Below the pieces are notes generated by a model, which was not told the DNA's origin, searched no databases, and saw only the letters and a program-made list of their open reading frames with translations. Of a stretch of 64,000 nt of DNA, positions 54,301-62,797 are shown in pieces; position 1 is the stretch's first letter; each line of letters starts with the position of its first letter. Both the position numbers and the translations under genes were made by a program. This DNA is from Rhodoferax sp. (GTDB lineage Bacteria > Pseudomonadota > Gammaproteobacteria > Burkholderiales > Burkholderiaceae_C), in contig NZ_JAQTWL010000010.1 of the NCBI RefSeq assembly GCF_028689295.1, positions 1 to 64,000 of the forward strand. Direction: 5' to 3'.

Positions 54301-56007
54301 CTATACCGCCTTGACCGAGAACGCCGCGCCGCTTTTCGGGTCGGTCAGGTGGATGGCGCAGGCAATGCAGGGGTCGAACGAGTGGATGGTGCGCAGCACT
54401 TCCAGCGGCTTCTCAGCGTCGGCAATCGGGGTGTCCACCAGCGAGGCTTCGTAAGGACCGGGCTCGTCCTTGTCGTTGCGCGGGCAGGCGTTCCAGGTGG
54501 AAGGCACCACGCACTGGTAGTTTTTGATCTTGCCGTTGTCGATGACCACCCAGTGCGACAGCGCGCCGCGCGGCGCTTCGTGAAAGCCCACGCCCATGAC
54601 TTCTCCTTTGGGGAACACCGGCTTGTTGAAAGTGGCCATGTCGCCCTTGCCCATGTTGGTCAGCAGCAAAGTCCACTGGTCAGCCAGCGTATCGACATTG
54701 ACGCAGCAGGTGATGGCGCGTGCGGCGTGACGGCCAATGGTCGAATGCATCGCATCCAGACCGATCTTGGTTTTGGCCAGCGCCGATACCGTGTCCAGCG
54801 CCGCCGTGGCGTATTGGGTGGTGGGCTTGTGACCGGCCGCCAGACCATTCAGGACGCGCGCCAAGGGGCCAACCTGCGCCACCTGACCGTAGAAGGTGGG
54901 TGACTTGAGCCACGAGTATTTGGCATCGTCCTTAAAGTCGGTGTAGTTGGGGGTGGTCTCGCCCTTGTACGGGTGCAGCGACTTGGCATCCGAGTAGTTG
55001 TACCAGGAGTGTTTGACTGATTCTTCCACGCCTTTTTGCCAGTATTCATCGTGGAAACTGCCGATGGCTTTGCGCTTGCTCAGGTCGCCGCCAGGGATGA
55101 AGCCACCGGGGAAGGCGAACTGCGTGCCCTTGGTATCCAGGGGAATGTCTGGCACCGACAGGTAGTTGGTGATGCCTTTGCCGATCTTCGTCCATTCGGG
55201 GTAGAAAGCACCCACCGCGGCCACATCGATTAAATAGACGTTTTTGACAAAATCGGCCAGATCGTCGATGTAGCCCTTGATGGCCATCAGCCGCTCGACC
55301 GTGAGCACGGCCTCGGAGTCGGTGGCCAGCGGGTTGGCCACGCCACCGACGGCCACATTCTGGATGTGCGGGGTCTTGGAGCCCAGGATCGACACAATCT
55401 TGTTGGCCTTGCGTTGCACTTCCAGCGCTTGCAGGTAGTGCGATACCGCCAGCAGGTTGACCTCGGGCGACAGCTTCATGGCTGGATGACCCCAGTAGCC
55501 GTTGGTAAAGATGCCAAGCTGGCCGCCATTGACAAAATGTTTCAGGCGTTCGTGCACGCGGCGCATCTCGTGCTTGCTGTTGAGGTGCCAGCTCGACAGG
55601 CTCTCACCCAGCACGGCGGTCTTGTCGGGGTCGGCCTTGAGGGCGGAGGTGACGTCCACCCAATCGAGCGCCGACAGATGGTAGAAGTGCACAATGGCAT
55701 CGTGCACTGCATGGGCGGTGATGATGATGTTGCGGATGTACTGCGCGTTGAGCGGGATCTCAAGGTTGAGCGCGTTTTCTACCGCACGCACCGAGCAGAT
55801 GGCGTGCACCGTGGTGCAAACGCCACAGATGCGTTGGGTGATGGTCCAGGCATCGCGTGGGTCACGTCCGAGCAAAATCAGTTCAACTCCGCGCCACATC
55901 TGGCCGGACGACCAGGCCTTGTTGACCTTGCCGTCATTGATGTCCACGTCAATTCGCAGATGCCCCTCGATGCGGGTGATGGGGTCGATGGTGATCCGTT
56001 GTGCCAT
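54301..56007 (-). CDS. hybC: uptake [NiFe]-hydrogenase large subunit
   Basis: A 568-residue subunit carrying the Ni-Fe(CN)2CO site. Cys ligands are in RICGVC near residue 60 and DPCIACAIH near the end; a 15-residue extension after the His is the expected cleavage product of HupD. The neighbouring hybO, hybA and hybB indicate group 1 of the Hyd-2 (HybOABC) architecture. It begins 22 nt after hybB. Confidence 0.96.
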   Translation of the reverse strand: MAQRITIDPITRIEGHLRIDVDINDGKVNKAWSSGQMWRGVELILLGRDPRDAWTITQRICGVCTTVHAICSVRAVENALNLEIPLNAQYIRNIIITAHAVHDAIVHFYHLSALDWVDVTSALKADPDKTAVLGESLSSWHLNSKHEMRRVHERLKHFVNGGQLGIFTNGYWGHPAMKLSPEVNLLAVSHYLQALEVQRKANKIVSILGSKTPHIQNVAVGGVANPLATDSEAVLTVERLMAIKGYIDDLADFVKNVYLIDVAAVGAFYPEWTKIGKGITNYLSVPDIPLDTKGTQFAFPGGFIPGGDLSKRKAIGSFHDEYWQKGVEESVKHSWYNYSDAKSLHPYKGETTPNYTDFKDDAKYSWLKSPTFYGQVAQVGPLARVLNGLAAGHKPTTQYATAALDTVSALAKTKIGLDAMHSTIGRHAARAITCCVNVDTLADQWTLLLTNMGKGDMATFNKPVFPKGEVMGVGFHEAPRGALSHWVVIDNGKIKNYQCVVPSTWNACPRNDKDEPGPYEASLVDTPIADAEKPLEVLRTIHSFDPCIACAIHLTDPKSGAAFSVKAV

Positions 56008-56029
56008 TTTTGTCTCCTAAAAATTTTAA

Positions 56030-57190
56030 TCAAGCCAGCTTGGGTTCGCGCGGCAAAACCGGGAAGCGGCGTGTGATGATGATGTAGCCCAGGACTTCGA
56101 TGGCGAACATGCCCGTGGTGACCATGATCTCGCCAAACGAGGGGAAATACGTCCAGCCGCTGCCGGTGTGGTGCCCGTAGCCAATCATGAAGCCATTAAG
56201 TCGCAGCAGCACGCCACCGACCATGATGGCGATACCAGCCAGGAACAAGCGTGCCGGGTTGCGCCGGGCTTGCACCGTGCCAATCAGAAAGAAGGGCGCA
56301 ATGAAGCCAATGTTTTCCACCCAGAACGACAACGTGACCCAGCTCGGCTCAAAGGCACCCGACCAGGCGCCGCGCACGGTCAGGTCTGCCACCCGTACCA
56401 CCAGATAAAGGGCCAGCACGCCCAGCATGATTTTGGCCAGCGGATCGAGCAAATGCGTTTCGATTTTGAGTCGGTAGGCGCTTGATGCCACACACGACTC
56501 AAACAGCACCACGCCATAGCCAATCACGATGGCGGTCAGCAGGTAGATGACGGGCTGCAGCGGGGTTTGCCACAATGGGTTGACCTGGCTGCCCATCACC
56601 ACCAGCATGGTGCCAAGCGACGACTGGTGCATCATCGGCAGCAACACACCCAGGGCGATGAAGAAGAACAGCAGCTTGTTGAGCTTCTGGCGCACGTCCT
56701 TCATACCCAGTTTTTCAAGAAACACCGGCGAGAACTCGATCCACATCACGACGATGTAGGCGGTCACACACACGGCCACTTCGAACATCACCGAGTTGGG
56801 GTTGGAATAGCTGGGCCAAAAGATGTGCCAAAAGTTCCACCAGCGCCCCAGGTCGACAAAGATGCCGGTACCGGCCAGGGTGTAGCCAAACAGGCTGCCC
56901 AACAAAGCGGGCCGCACCAGTGGATGGTATTGGCCCTTGTTGAAGATATAGACCAGTAGCGCCACTGAAAAGCCGCCACAGGCCAACGCCGAGCCGACCA
57001 TCACGTCGATCACCACCCAGATGCCCCAGGAGTAACCATCGTTGACATTGGTAACGCTGGCCAGGCCAAAGGCAAAGCGCACCAGCAAAAAGGTGACCAT
57101 GATGGCAATCAGGACACCGCAGACCAGCGTGGTGGCATTGAGCAAGCTGCCGCCCCGCGGTGCGGGGGTGGCGTGCGAATGTTGGCTCAT
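56030..57190 (-). CDS. hybB: hydrogenase integral membrane subunit HybB (NrfD-like)
   Basis: A 386-residue membrane protein with about ten hydrophobic segments. It belongs to the HybB/NrfD group that passes electrons from the HybA Fe-S protein to the quinone pool without heme, and in E. coli Hyd-2 couples to proton movement. Conserved segments: FGLASVTNVNDGYSWGIWV near residues 47-65 and PLWQTPLQPVIYLLTA near residue 215. It overlaps hybA by 4 nt. Confidence 0.93.
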   Translation of the reverse strand: MSQHSHATPAPRGGSLLNATTLVCGVLIAIMVTFLLVRFAFGLASVTNVNDGYSWGIWVVIDVMVGSALACGGFSVALLVYIFNKGQYHPLVRPALLGSLFGYTLAGTGIFVDLGRWWNFWHIFWPSYSNPNSVMFEVAVCVTAYIVVMWIEFSPVFLEKLGMKDVRQKLNKLLFFFIALGVLLPMMHQSSLGTMLVVMGSQVNPLWQTPLQPVIYLLTAIVIGYGVVLFESCVASSAYRLKIETHLLDPLAKIMLGVLALYLVVRVADLTVRGAWSGAFEPSWVTLSFWVENIGFIAPFFLIGTVQARRNPARLFLAGIAIMVGGVLLRLNGFMIGYGHHTGSGWTYFPSFGEIMVTTGMFAIEVLGYIIITRRFPVLPREPKLA

Positions 57191-58173
57191 GATGTGTGCT
57201 CCTCGGAGGCGTCGTCATCCTCTGGTTTGACATTCCGTTTGGCGATGAAGCTCAAGGCCCCCAGCGCCACCACCGGCAAAACCAGACCGCCATAGAGCGA
57301 GTGTTGAATCGTCTCAGACGTGGCCGCCGATGAGTTGGGCGGCAGATCGGGCAAGCCCATTTTCTGGAAATTGACGGCCGAGAGCTTCAGCACTTGCGTG
57401 CCGCCATATTCGGTTTCGCCGTACACATGCTGCAGGTAGTTGCCCACAGGTGCTTCGTAGCTTTGATCAGGGCCGCCGATCTTGCCGCGCGGGTATTGGG
57501 TCCGGCTGCCGGGCTTCAGCGCGATGCGGCGTTTGGCCTCGGCCAGCAGATCCGATGTTTTGCCGTAGAGTGTGGCGCCGGTAGGGCACACTTCGGCACA
57601 AGCCGAATAGTTGCCATCTTTGTAGCGATGACGGCACAGCTCGCACTTGCCAATCTTGCCGGTGGGCGAGTCGTACTGGTATTTTGGGATGCCAAACGGG
57701 CATGCCACCACGCAGTAGCGGCAACCCACGCAGATGTCGGCATCGTAAGCCACGATGCCCGTCACCGGGTCTTTGGTCATGGCCGACACCGGGCAGGCCG
57801 ACACGCACGAGGGGTCGGCGCAGTGCATGCAGGATGTCTTCATGAAGGCAAAACCGTTGTTTTCGGCATCCTTGGTTTCCATGGAGCCGTTGCGGTACAT
57901 CTTGATGATGTTGAAGGTGTAGCCCGAGGTGTCGAGCGGGGTGTCCCACAACTGGTCTTCGGTCGAAAACTCGGCCGGGTTGTTGTTGGCGGCCTTGCAG
58001 GCGGCCACGCAGGCCTTGCAACCGATGCAAAGCGTGGAATCGTAGAGCAGGCCCAGGCCATCCACCGGGCGGATGTGCGTTTCGCGGGCGCAGGCTTCGG
58101 GTGCAACTGCGGTACCTGCCAGCGCCGCGCCGCTGGCCAGCAGCCCTTTGAGAAAGTGGCGACGGGAGTCCAT
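57187..58173 (-). CDS. hybA: hydrogenase Fe-S subunit HybA, Tat-exported
   Basis: A 328-residue ferredoxin-type subunit. A twin-arginine signal (SRRHFLKG near residue 3) directs export. Four [4Fe-4S] clusters are predicted from CIGCKACVAAC, CMHCADPSCVSAC, CVGCRYCVVAC and CELCRHR with SACAEVC. A hydrophobic segment near residues 290-310 anchors it in the membrane. It connects HybO to HybB. Starts 2 nt after hybO. Confidence 0.94.
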   Translation of the reverse strand: MDSRRHFLKGLLASGAALAGTAVAPEACARETHIRPVDGLGLLYDSTLCIGCKACVAACKAANNNPAEFSTEDQLWDTPLDTSGYTFNIIKMYRNGSMETKDAENNGFAFMKTSCMHCADPSCVSACPVSAMTKDPVTGIVAYDADICVGCRYCVVACPFGIPKYQYDSPTGKIGKCELCRHRYKDGNYSACAEVCPTGATLYGKTSDLLAEAKRRIALKPGSRTQYPRGKIGGPDQSYEAPVGNYLQHVYGETEYGGTQVLKLSAVNFQKMGLPDLPPNSSAATSETIQHSLYGGLVLPVVALGALSFIAKRNVKPEDDDASEEHTS

Positions 58174-58175
58174 GA

Positions 58176-59357
58176 TCAGGCTCCGGCTTTGTCAACGTTC
58201 GTCGGCTTTGCACTGGCTTGGGCGGCTTCTTCGGCTGCATGCGAGCGTCCCAGGTTGCGCGCCAGCATGGCGGCCCCGCCGGCCGCCGCGCCCGCCAGCG
58301 CAGCCAGGGCTGCCGCAGCGGCAAAGCTGGCACCCTTGCCGTTTTCTTCGACGATGCGCGGGTATTGCTGCGGCGGCACGATGTTGATGACGGTGGCCAC
58401 CTGATGAATGGGTTTGGTAAAGCCCACACCTTTTTCGGTGCAGCCAATGCAGGGGTGGCCGCAGCCGACCGGCCAGTTGTTTTCGCCGGCATCGCCAAAG
58501 CCGATGGTGGAGCAGTTGGCATAGGTCTCTGGCCCCTTGCAGCCGAGCTTGTACAGGCAATAGCCCTGGCGGTGACCGGCATCGCCAAACTCCATCGCAA
58601 AGCGACCGGCATCGAAGTGCGCACGGCGTTCGCAGTGCTCGTGAATCAGGCGCGAATAAGCAAACTTGGGACGACCCAATTGGTCAACATCCGGCAGTTT
58701 TCCAAAGGTCAAAAAGTGCACCACGGTCGCCAGGAAGTTGTAGGGGTTGGGTGGGCATCCCGGAATGGTCACCACCGGCTTGCCCAGCACTTCACCGACG
58801 CTGGATGCACCAGTGGGGTTGCCGCCCGAGGAAGGCATGCCGCCCCAGGAAGCACATGAGCCGATGGCAATCACGGCGGCGGCATCGGCAGCGCACTCCT
58901 TGACCAGATCAATCGCCTTGGTGCCGCCAATCTTGCAGTAAATGCCGTTGTCCTTGACTGGAATCGCGCCTTCTACTACCAGCACGTATTTGCCTTTGTT
59001 GGCTTTCATGGCGGCTTTACGGGCGGCTTCGGCCTGGTGCCCGGCAGCGGCCATCAGCGTCTCGTGATAGTCGAGCGAGATCACATCCAGAATCAGTTTT
59101 TCAAGCGTGGGGTGTTCGGCGCGCAACAAGGATTCCGAGCAGCCGGTGCACTCCTGAAAATGCAGCCAGATCACCGACGGCCGCTGGGCCGACTCAATGG
59201 CTTTGGCCACCGCCGCATCAGCGCCTTTGGGCAAGCCCATGGTGACGGCCAGTGTGGCGCAAAACTGCAGGTAGTCGCGCCGCGACATGCCCAGACGGTT
59301 TTCAATGCCCTGCAAGGCATTGCGCCCAAGCTCAAAAATTTCGTTCATGTTGCCCAT
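58176..59357 (-). CDS. hybO: uptake [NiFe]-hydrogenase small subunit HybO
   Basis: A 393-residue Fe-S subunit with a Tat signal (SRRDYLQF near residue 25) and a C-terminal hydrophobic anchor (about residues 348-372). The proximal-cluster motif is ECTGCSES and the second region is CASWGGMP: neither of the two additional Cys found in O2-tolerant enzymes is present, so a standard 4Cys [4Fe-4S] cluster is expected. Distal clusters use GCPPNPY, GYCLYKLGCKGP and CGHPCIGC. Start ATG 59357 has GAGGAGA upstream. First gene of the locus, downstream of a sigma-54 promoter. Confidence 0.94.
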   Translation of the reverse strand: MGNMNEIFELGRNALQGIENRLGMSRRDYLQFCATLAVTMGLPKGADAAVAKAIESAQRPSVIWLHFQECTGCSESLLRAEHPTLEKLILDVISLDYHETLMAAAGHQAEAARKAAMKANKGKYVLVVEGAIPVKDNGIYCKIGGTKAIDLVKECAADAAAVIAIGSCASWGGMPSSGGNPTGASSVGEVLGKPVVTIPGCPPNPYNFLATVVHFLTFGKLPDVDQLGRPKFAYSRLIHEHCERRAHFDAGRFAMEFGDAGHRQGYCLYKLGCKGPETYANCSTIGFGDAGENNWPVGCGHPCIGCTEKGVGFTKPIHQVATVINIVPPQQYPRIVEENGKGASFAAAAALAALAGAAAGGAAMLARNLGRSHAAEEAAQASAKPTNVDKAGA

Positions 59358-59409
59358 GTTGTCTCCTCGTATAGTCAGGTGATGCATTGACCCGATCAAT
59401 CCAAGAACC

Positions 59410-59424
59410 GCAATTTACGGGCCA
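59410..59424 (-). promoter_or_regulatory. sigma-54 promoter of the hydrogenase locus
   Basis: Minus strand TGGCCC (59424-59419), five bases, TTGC (59413-59410) fits the -24/-12 consensus TGGCAC-N5-TTGC with one mismatch. Transcription would start near 59399, about 40 nt before the hybO ATG. HoxA in this locus carries the GAFTGA loop required for sigma-54 activation. Confidence 0.75.
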
Positions 59425-59562
59425 AGCTAAAAAAGCAGGGTTTGAGCTTGAATTCAAGGGTTAACCCGGATTTTTTGCATCGTGTGAATCCTTGAAGTGG
59501 TTAGTAGATAGTCGGTCAACTAACCAGAGAAAACTTCATTTTTTTGACATCTGGAGAGCAGC

Positions 59563-60069
59563 ATGGAACGCATCACCATTTCCATAGACAGCGCACTGGC
59601 GCTGGAATTTGACCGCCTGATTGCCGAGCGCGGCTACAAGAATCGCTCGGAGGCGGTGCGCGACCTGGTGCGTTCGCACCTGGAGGCCGCGCGCACGGTC
59701 CAGAGCCCGGCGGGGCATTGTGTGGCCAACCTGTCGTATGTCTATAACCACCACGAGCGCGACCTGGCCGAGCGCCTGACCGCCTTGCAGCATGAGCAGC
59801 ATGATTTGACCGTGGCTACTTTGCACGCGCACCTGGACCACGACAACTGCCTGGAGAGTGTGATTTTGCGCGGCGCCACATCCGCCGTGCGCGCTTTTTC
59901 TGACGCCCTGATGGCCGAGCGCGGCGTGCGCCACGGCCTGCTCAACGTGGTGGCGGTGGAGGTCGGTGCAGGCCATACACATGCGCACGAGCATCCGCAT
60001 GACCACCCGCACATGCATGGCCAGGACAAGCCCGCACACACGCATATTCACCTCAAGCCCAAGACCTGA
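59563..60069 (+). CDS. nikR: nickel-responsive regulator NikR with a His-rich tail
   Basis: A 168-residue NikR. RHH DNA-binding domain (residues 1-45) and ACT-like metal domain with the Ni ligands His80, His88, His90 and Cys96 (HEQH, LHAHLDHDNC). The E. coli protein has 133 residues; here the additional C-terminus contains 11 His in residues 138-163 (HTHAHEHPHDHPHMH and HTHIH), a nickel-buffering stretch not found in most NikR. It diverges from hybO and abuts the converging nikO. Candidate operator: direct GTATGA repeats at 62726-62751. Confidence 0.94.
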   Translation: MERITISIDSALALEFDRLIAERGYKNRSEAVRDLVRSHLEAARTVQSPAGHCVANLSYVYNHHERDLAERLTALQHEQHDLTVATLHAHLDHDNCLESVILRGATSAVRAFSDALMAERGVRHGLLNVVAVEVGAGHTHAHEHPHDHPHMHGQDKPAHTHIHLKPKT

Positions 60070-60807
60070 TTAAATCTGCCGCTGTCTGCCCAGTGGTAGC
60101 TCCAGATGGCAACGCGCCAGCAAGTTGGCATCGGCAAAAACAGCATCGGGAGTGCTGTCGGCTTCAATCATTCCTTCGCGCATCACCAGCACGCGGCTGC
60201 ACAGGTCCTGCACCAAGTCCAGATCATGGGTGGCGATAAGCTGGGTGTGCTCCAAACTTGCCAGAAGGTTGATCAGGCTCCGTCGCGCCGCCGGGTCCAG
60301 GCCGGCGCTGGGCTCATCCATTACCACCACACCAGGGTTCATGGCTAGCACACCGGCCAACGCCACGCTGCGCTTTTCGCCTCCAGACAGGCGATATGGC
60401 GCACGATCTGCCAGGTGAGCGGCCCCCACCGTGGCCAGAGCTTGGGCGACGCGGGCCTGCACTTGCGCAGCGGGCAATCCGATGTTGACGGGGCCAAAGG
60501 CCACGTCTTCTTGCACGGTGGGCATGAACAACTGGTCGTCCGGATCCTGAAACATCATGCCAACCTGGCGGCGCACTTCCACCAGATGCGCGCCATCCAC
60601 CGGCAACCCCTGCACCCGCACCTGTCCCGCACAGGGCAGCAACACGCCATTGAGGTGCAGCAACAAGGTCGATTTGCCAGCCCCATTGCTACCGATCAGA
60701 CCCACGGTCTCGCCGGGTTGAATGGAAAAACTCACGCCACGCAAAGCCGCCTGGCCATCGGGGTAGCGGTAATGCACGCCCTGCACCTCGACAGCGGGGT
60801 GACTCAC
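60070..60807 (-). CDS. nikO: ECF-type nickel transporter ATPase
   Basis: A 245-residue ABC ATPase of the CbiO/NikO class: Walker A GSNGAGKST near residue 40, Q-loop FQDPDDQLF, signature LSGGEKRSVA and Walker B VVVMDEPSAGLD. It energises the NikMN-NikQ transport unit. It overlaps nikQ by 4 nt. Its stop codon directly abuts the nikR stop (TGA at 60067, TAA reverse at 60070), so the two converge with no intergenic base. Confidence 0.94.
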   Translation of the reverse strand: MSHPAVEVQGVHYRYPDGQAALRGVSFSIQPGETVGLIGSNGAGKSTLLLHLNGVLLPCAGQVRVQGLPVDGAHLVEVRRQVGMMFQDPDDQLFMPTVQEDVAFGPVNIGLPAAQVQARVAQALATVGAAHLADRAPYRLSGGEKRSVALAGVLAMNPGVVVMDEPSAGLDPAARRSLINLLASLEHTQLIATHDLDLVQDLCSRVLVMREGMIEADSTPDAVFADANLLARCHLELPLGRQRQI

Positions 60808-61613
60808 CGGACCATTCCCAGCACCAGTGCGCCCAGCTCGTGCACCAGATCAAGCTGGCGTACCAGCACAAACCCCAGCAGGCAAACCCCAACGAACACG
60901 GTGTCGCGGCGTTGCCAATCCATCACGGCGCGGCGATGCAACTGGCCGTTAAAGCCGCGCGCCAGCATGGCCTGATGAATGCGCTGGGCGCGTTGCAGCG
61001 CGCGCAGCAGCAGGTGGCCCAGCAGCGGACCATATACCGCCAGCGCCAAGGACCGGCCATTGGCACGCAGCTCGCGCGCCAGGCTCATGCGCGCCGCCTC
61101 ATTGGCCAGCACCCAAGTAAAGCAGTGTAGCAGCAGCAATTGGGTGGTCATCACCTGCGGCAGGCCCAAGCGCCCCAAGCCAACACACAGGGGCGCAAAG
61201 CCGGTGCCCGCCACCAGGATCAGCCCGGCCGATACGGTCAGGGCAAAGCGAATCAGAATCGATGCAAAAGACAGCCAGCCACCGCCGATGCCGACACCAG
61301 CCACCCGCAGCTCCACTTGCGGGTCAAAGAGCGGGTTGAACGCCCCCAGCATCACGGCAAACGGCGAGGCCAGTAACACCGCTCGCCCGATCAAGCGCCC
61401 CGGGATATTGCCCAGAGCCGCCATCACCACCGGAAAAAATGCCAGCGGCAACAAGGCCGCCACAGCGTAGCGGTCAAACGACACCACGGTGACGATGAAG
61501 CCCAGCGTCACCAGAATCTTGGCTCTCGCGTCCAGCGCAGACAACGCAGAGTCTTTGGCCGCTAGCGACTCCAGCGACTGAAAGTCCTGCAACGCTTGCG
61601 CAATGGAGCTCAC
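60804..61613 (-). CDS. nikQ: ECF-type nickel transporter transmembrane subunit
   Basis: A 269-residue CbiQ/NikQ protein with five to six hydrophobic segments and the cytoplasmic coupling motif region around RALQRAQRIHQAMLARGFNG. The GTG start at 61613 forms a GTGA overlap with the nikMN stop; the frame continues upstream to 61841, but only inside nikMN in a shifted frame. T-component of the transporter, partner of NikO. Confidence 0.9.
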   Translation of the reverse strand: MSSIAQALQDFQSLESLAAKDSALSALDARAKILVTLGFIVTVVSFDRYAVAALLPLAFFPVVMAALGNIPGRLIGRAVLLASPFAVMLGAFNPLFDPQVELRVAGVGIGGGWLSFASILIRFALTVSAGLILVAGTGFAPLCVGLGRLGLPQVMTTQLLLLHCFTWVLANEAARMSLARELRANGRSLALAVYGPLLGHLLLRALQRAQRIHQAMLARGFNGQLHRRAVMDWQRRDTVFVGVCLLGFVLVRQLDLVHELGALVLGMVR

Positions 61614-62692
61614 AACGGACGGGGTTTGCGCCGTTTGAGCCAATAGCACACGCCCATGACCAGGCCCAGGGTCACCAGGCCGCCCACCACACCCGCCAGC
61701 GAGGTGCCGGCATCGACTGCTGGCCAAGCTGCATCTGCTTCTTTTTTGGTGGCGTCTTTGGCTTGTTCCACTTCGGCCAGAGCCGATTTTGATCCAGAAG
61801 GCCAGGCGTAATCCGGGAACCATGCGGTGGCAGCCTGCCAAGCCGACAGCGTGGCGTGCACCGGTGAGGATGTCGCCAGTTCGGTCTGGCCCGTGGTGCG
61901 TTCAATCGACCATTCCAGCCCGTCTGGCTGGCTGGATGCAAACCACGAGAACACCCCTGCGGTCAACAACGCTACAGCGCCCAGCGCCGTCATCAGGCCC
62001 ACCGGCCGTCGCGCCGACTGCGGTGCTGCCCGCGTGGTGGGCGCCAGCGGCGCAAACAGGTCGGGGCGTGCCTGGCGCACAAACAGCACCAGCGTGGCGG
62101 TCGCCAGCCCCTCCACCAGGCCGATGGCCAGATGAATCGGCTGCATCAACATCAGAAACGTCCCAAGGGGCAAACTGGTGATGCCAGAAAGCTGTGTCTC
62201 GGCAACGACTCCGAAGGCCCCCACCTGCAGCCCCAGCACCGCCGCCAGCAGCGCCGCCAACGTGAGGCGTTGGCGCGACGGCGACTGACCCCCGCGCTCC
62301 ACCAGTGGCCGGTAAATCAGCGGATACGCCAGATAACAGGTGCACACACCCAGATTGAAGATATTCGCCCCCAACGCCAGCAGGCCACCGTCGGCAAAAA
62401 ACAGCGCCTGCACCGTCAGTACCGAGGCCATCACGATCAGCGCCGCGTGCGGACCCAACAGAATCGACAGCAGCAGTCCGCCGCCCAGATGTCCGCTGGA
62501 GCCGGTGCCGGGGATGGTGAAGTTGATCATCATGGCGGCAAACACAAACGCCCCCAGCACCCCCATCAGTGGCACCAGATCGGGCCGGTCGTCGCGCTTG
62601 ACCTGACGCGCCGACCAGGCCAGCGCAGCCCCCGAAGCCACCCAAAACGTCGCCCCGACGGCGGGGGAAAGCAGAGCATCGGCCATGTGCAT
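61610..62692 (-). CDS. nikMN: nickel-specific ECF component, NikM-NikN fusion
   Basis: A 360-residue membrane protein. Residues 1-215 are CbiM/NikM: MHMADALLSP supplies the N-terminal metal ligands (Met1, His2, and the first His-x-x pattern), with GTGSSGHLGGG near residue 60. Residues 230-360 form the NikN part, with PDGLEWSIE and two membrane segments. The fusion determines Ni rather than Co specificity in known NikMN transporters. Start ATG 62692 has AAGGAA upstream and is preceded by the candidate NikR operator. Confidence 0.9.
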   Translation of the reverse strand: MHMADALLSPAVGATFWVASGAALAWSARQVKRDDRPDLVPLMGVLGAFVFAAMMINFTIPGTGSSGHLGGGLLLSILLGPHAALIVMASVLTVQALFFADGGLLALGANIFNLGVCTCYLAYPLIYRPLVERGGQSPSRQRLTLAALLAAVLGLQVGAFGVVAETQLSGITSLPLGTFLMLMQPIHLAIGLVEGLATATLVLFVRQARPDLFAPLAPTTRAAPQSARRPVGLMTALGAVALLTAGVFSWFASSQPDGLEWSIERTTGQTELATSSPVHATLSAWQAATAWFPDYAWPSGSKSALAEVEQAKDATKKEADAAWPAVDAGTSLAGVVGGLVTLGLVMGVCYWLKRRKPRPL

Positions 62693-62717
62693 GATGATTC
62701 CTTGTGGAATTAAAGGA

Positions 62718-62754
62718 AATTCATTGTATGACGAATTTATAAATTGTATGAATT
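62718..62754. promoter_or_regulatory. NikR operator candidate upstream of nikMN
   Basis: Two direct GTATGA half-sites at 62726-62731 and 62746-62751, 20 bp apart (two helical turns), lie inside a 7-bp inverted repeat AATTCAT (62718-62724) / ATGAATT (62748-62754). E. coli NikR binds an inverted GTATGA-N16-TCATAC; here one orientation is repeated instead. The site is 26-62 nt before the nikMN start. Confidence 0.55.
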
Positions 62755-62797
62755 GAGCGCAATCCAAGGCAAGGTGCGCGCCAAGCCGACGCGGTTT

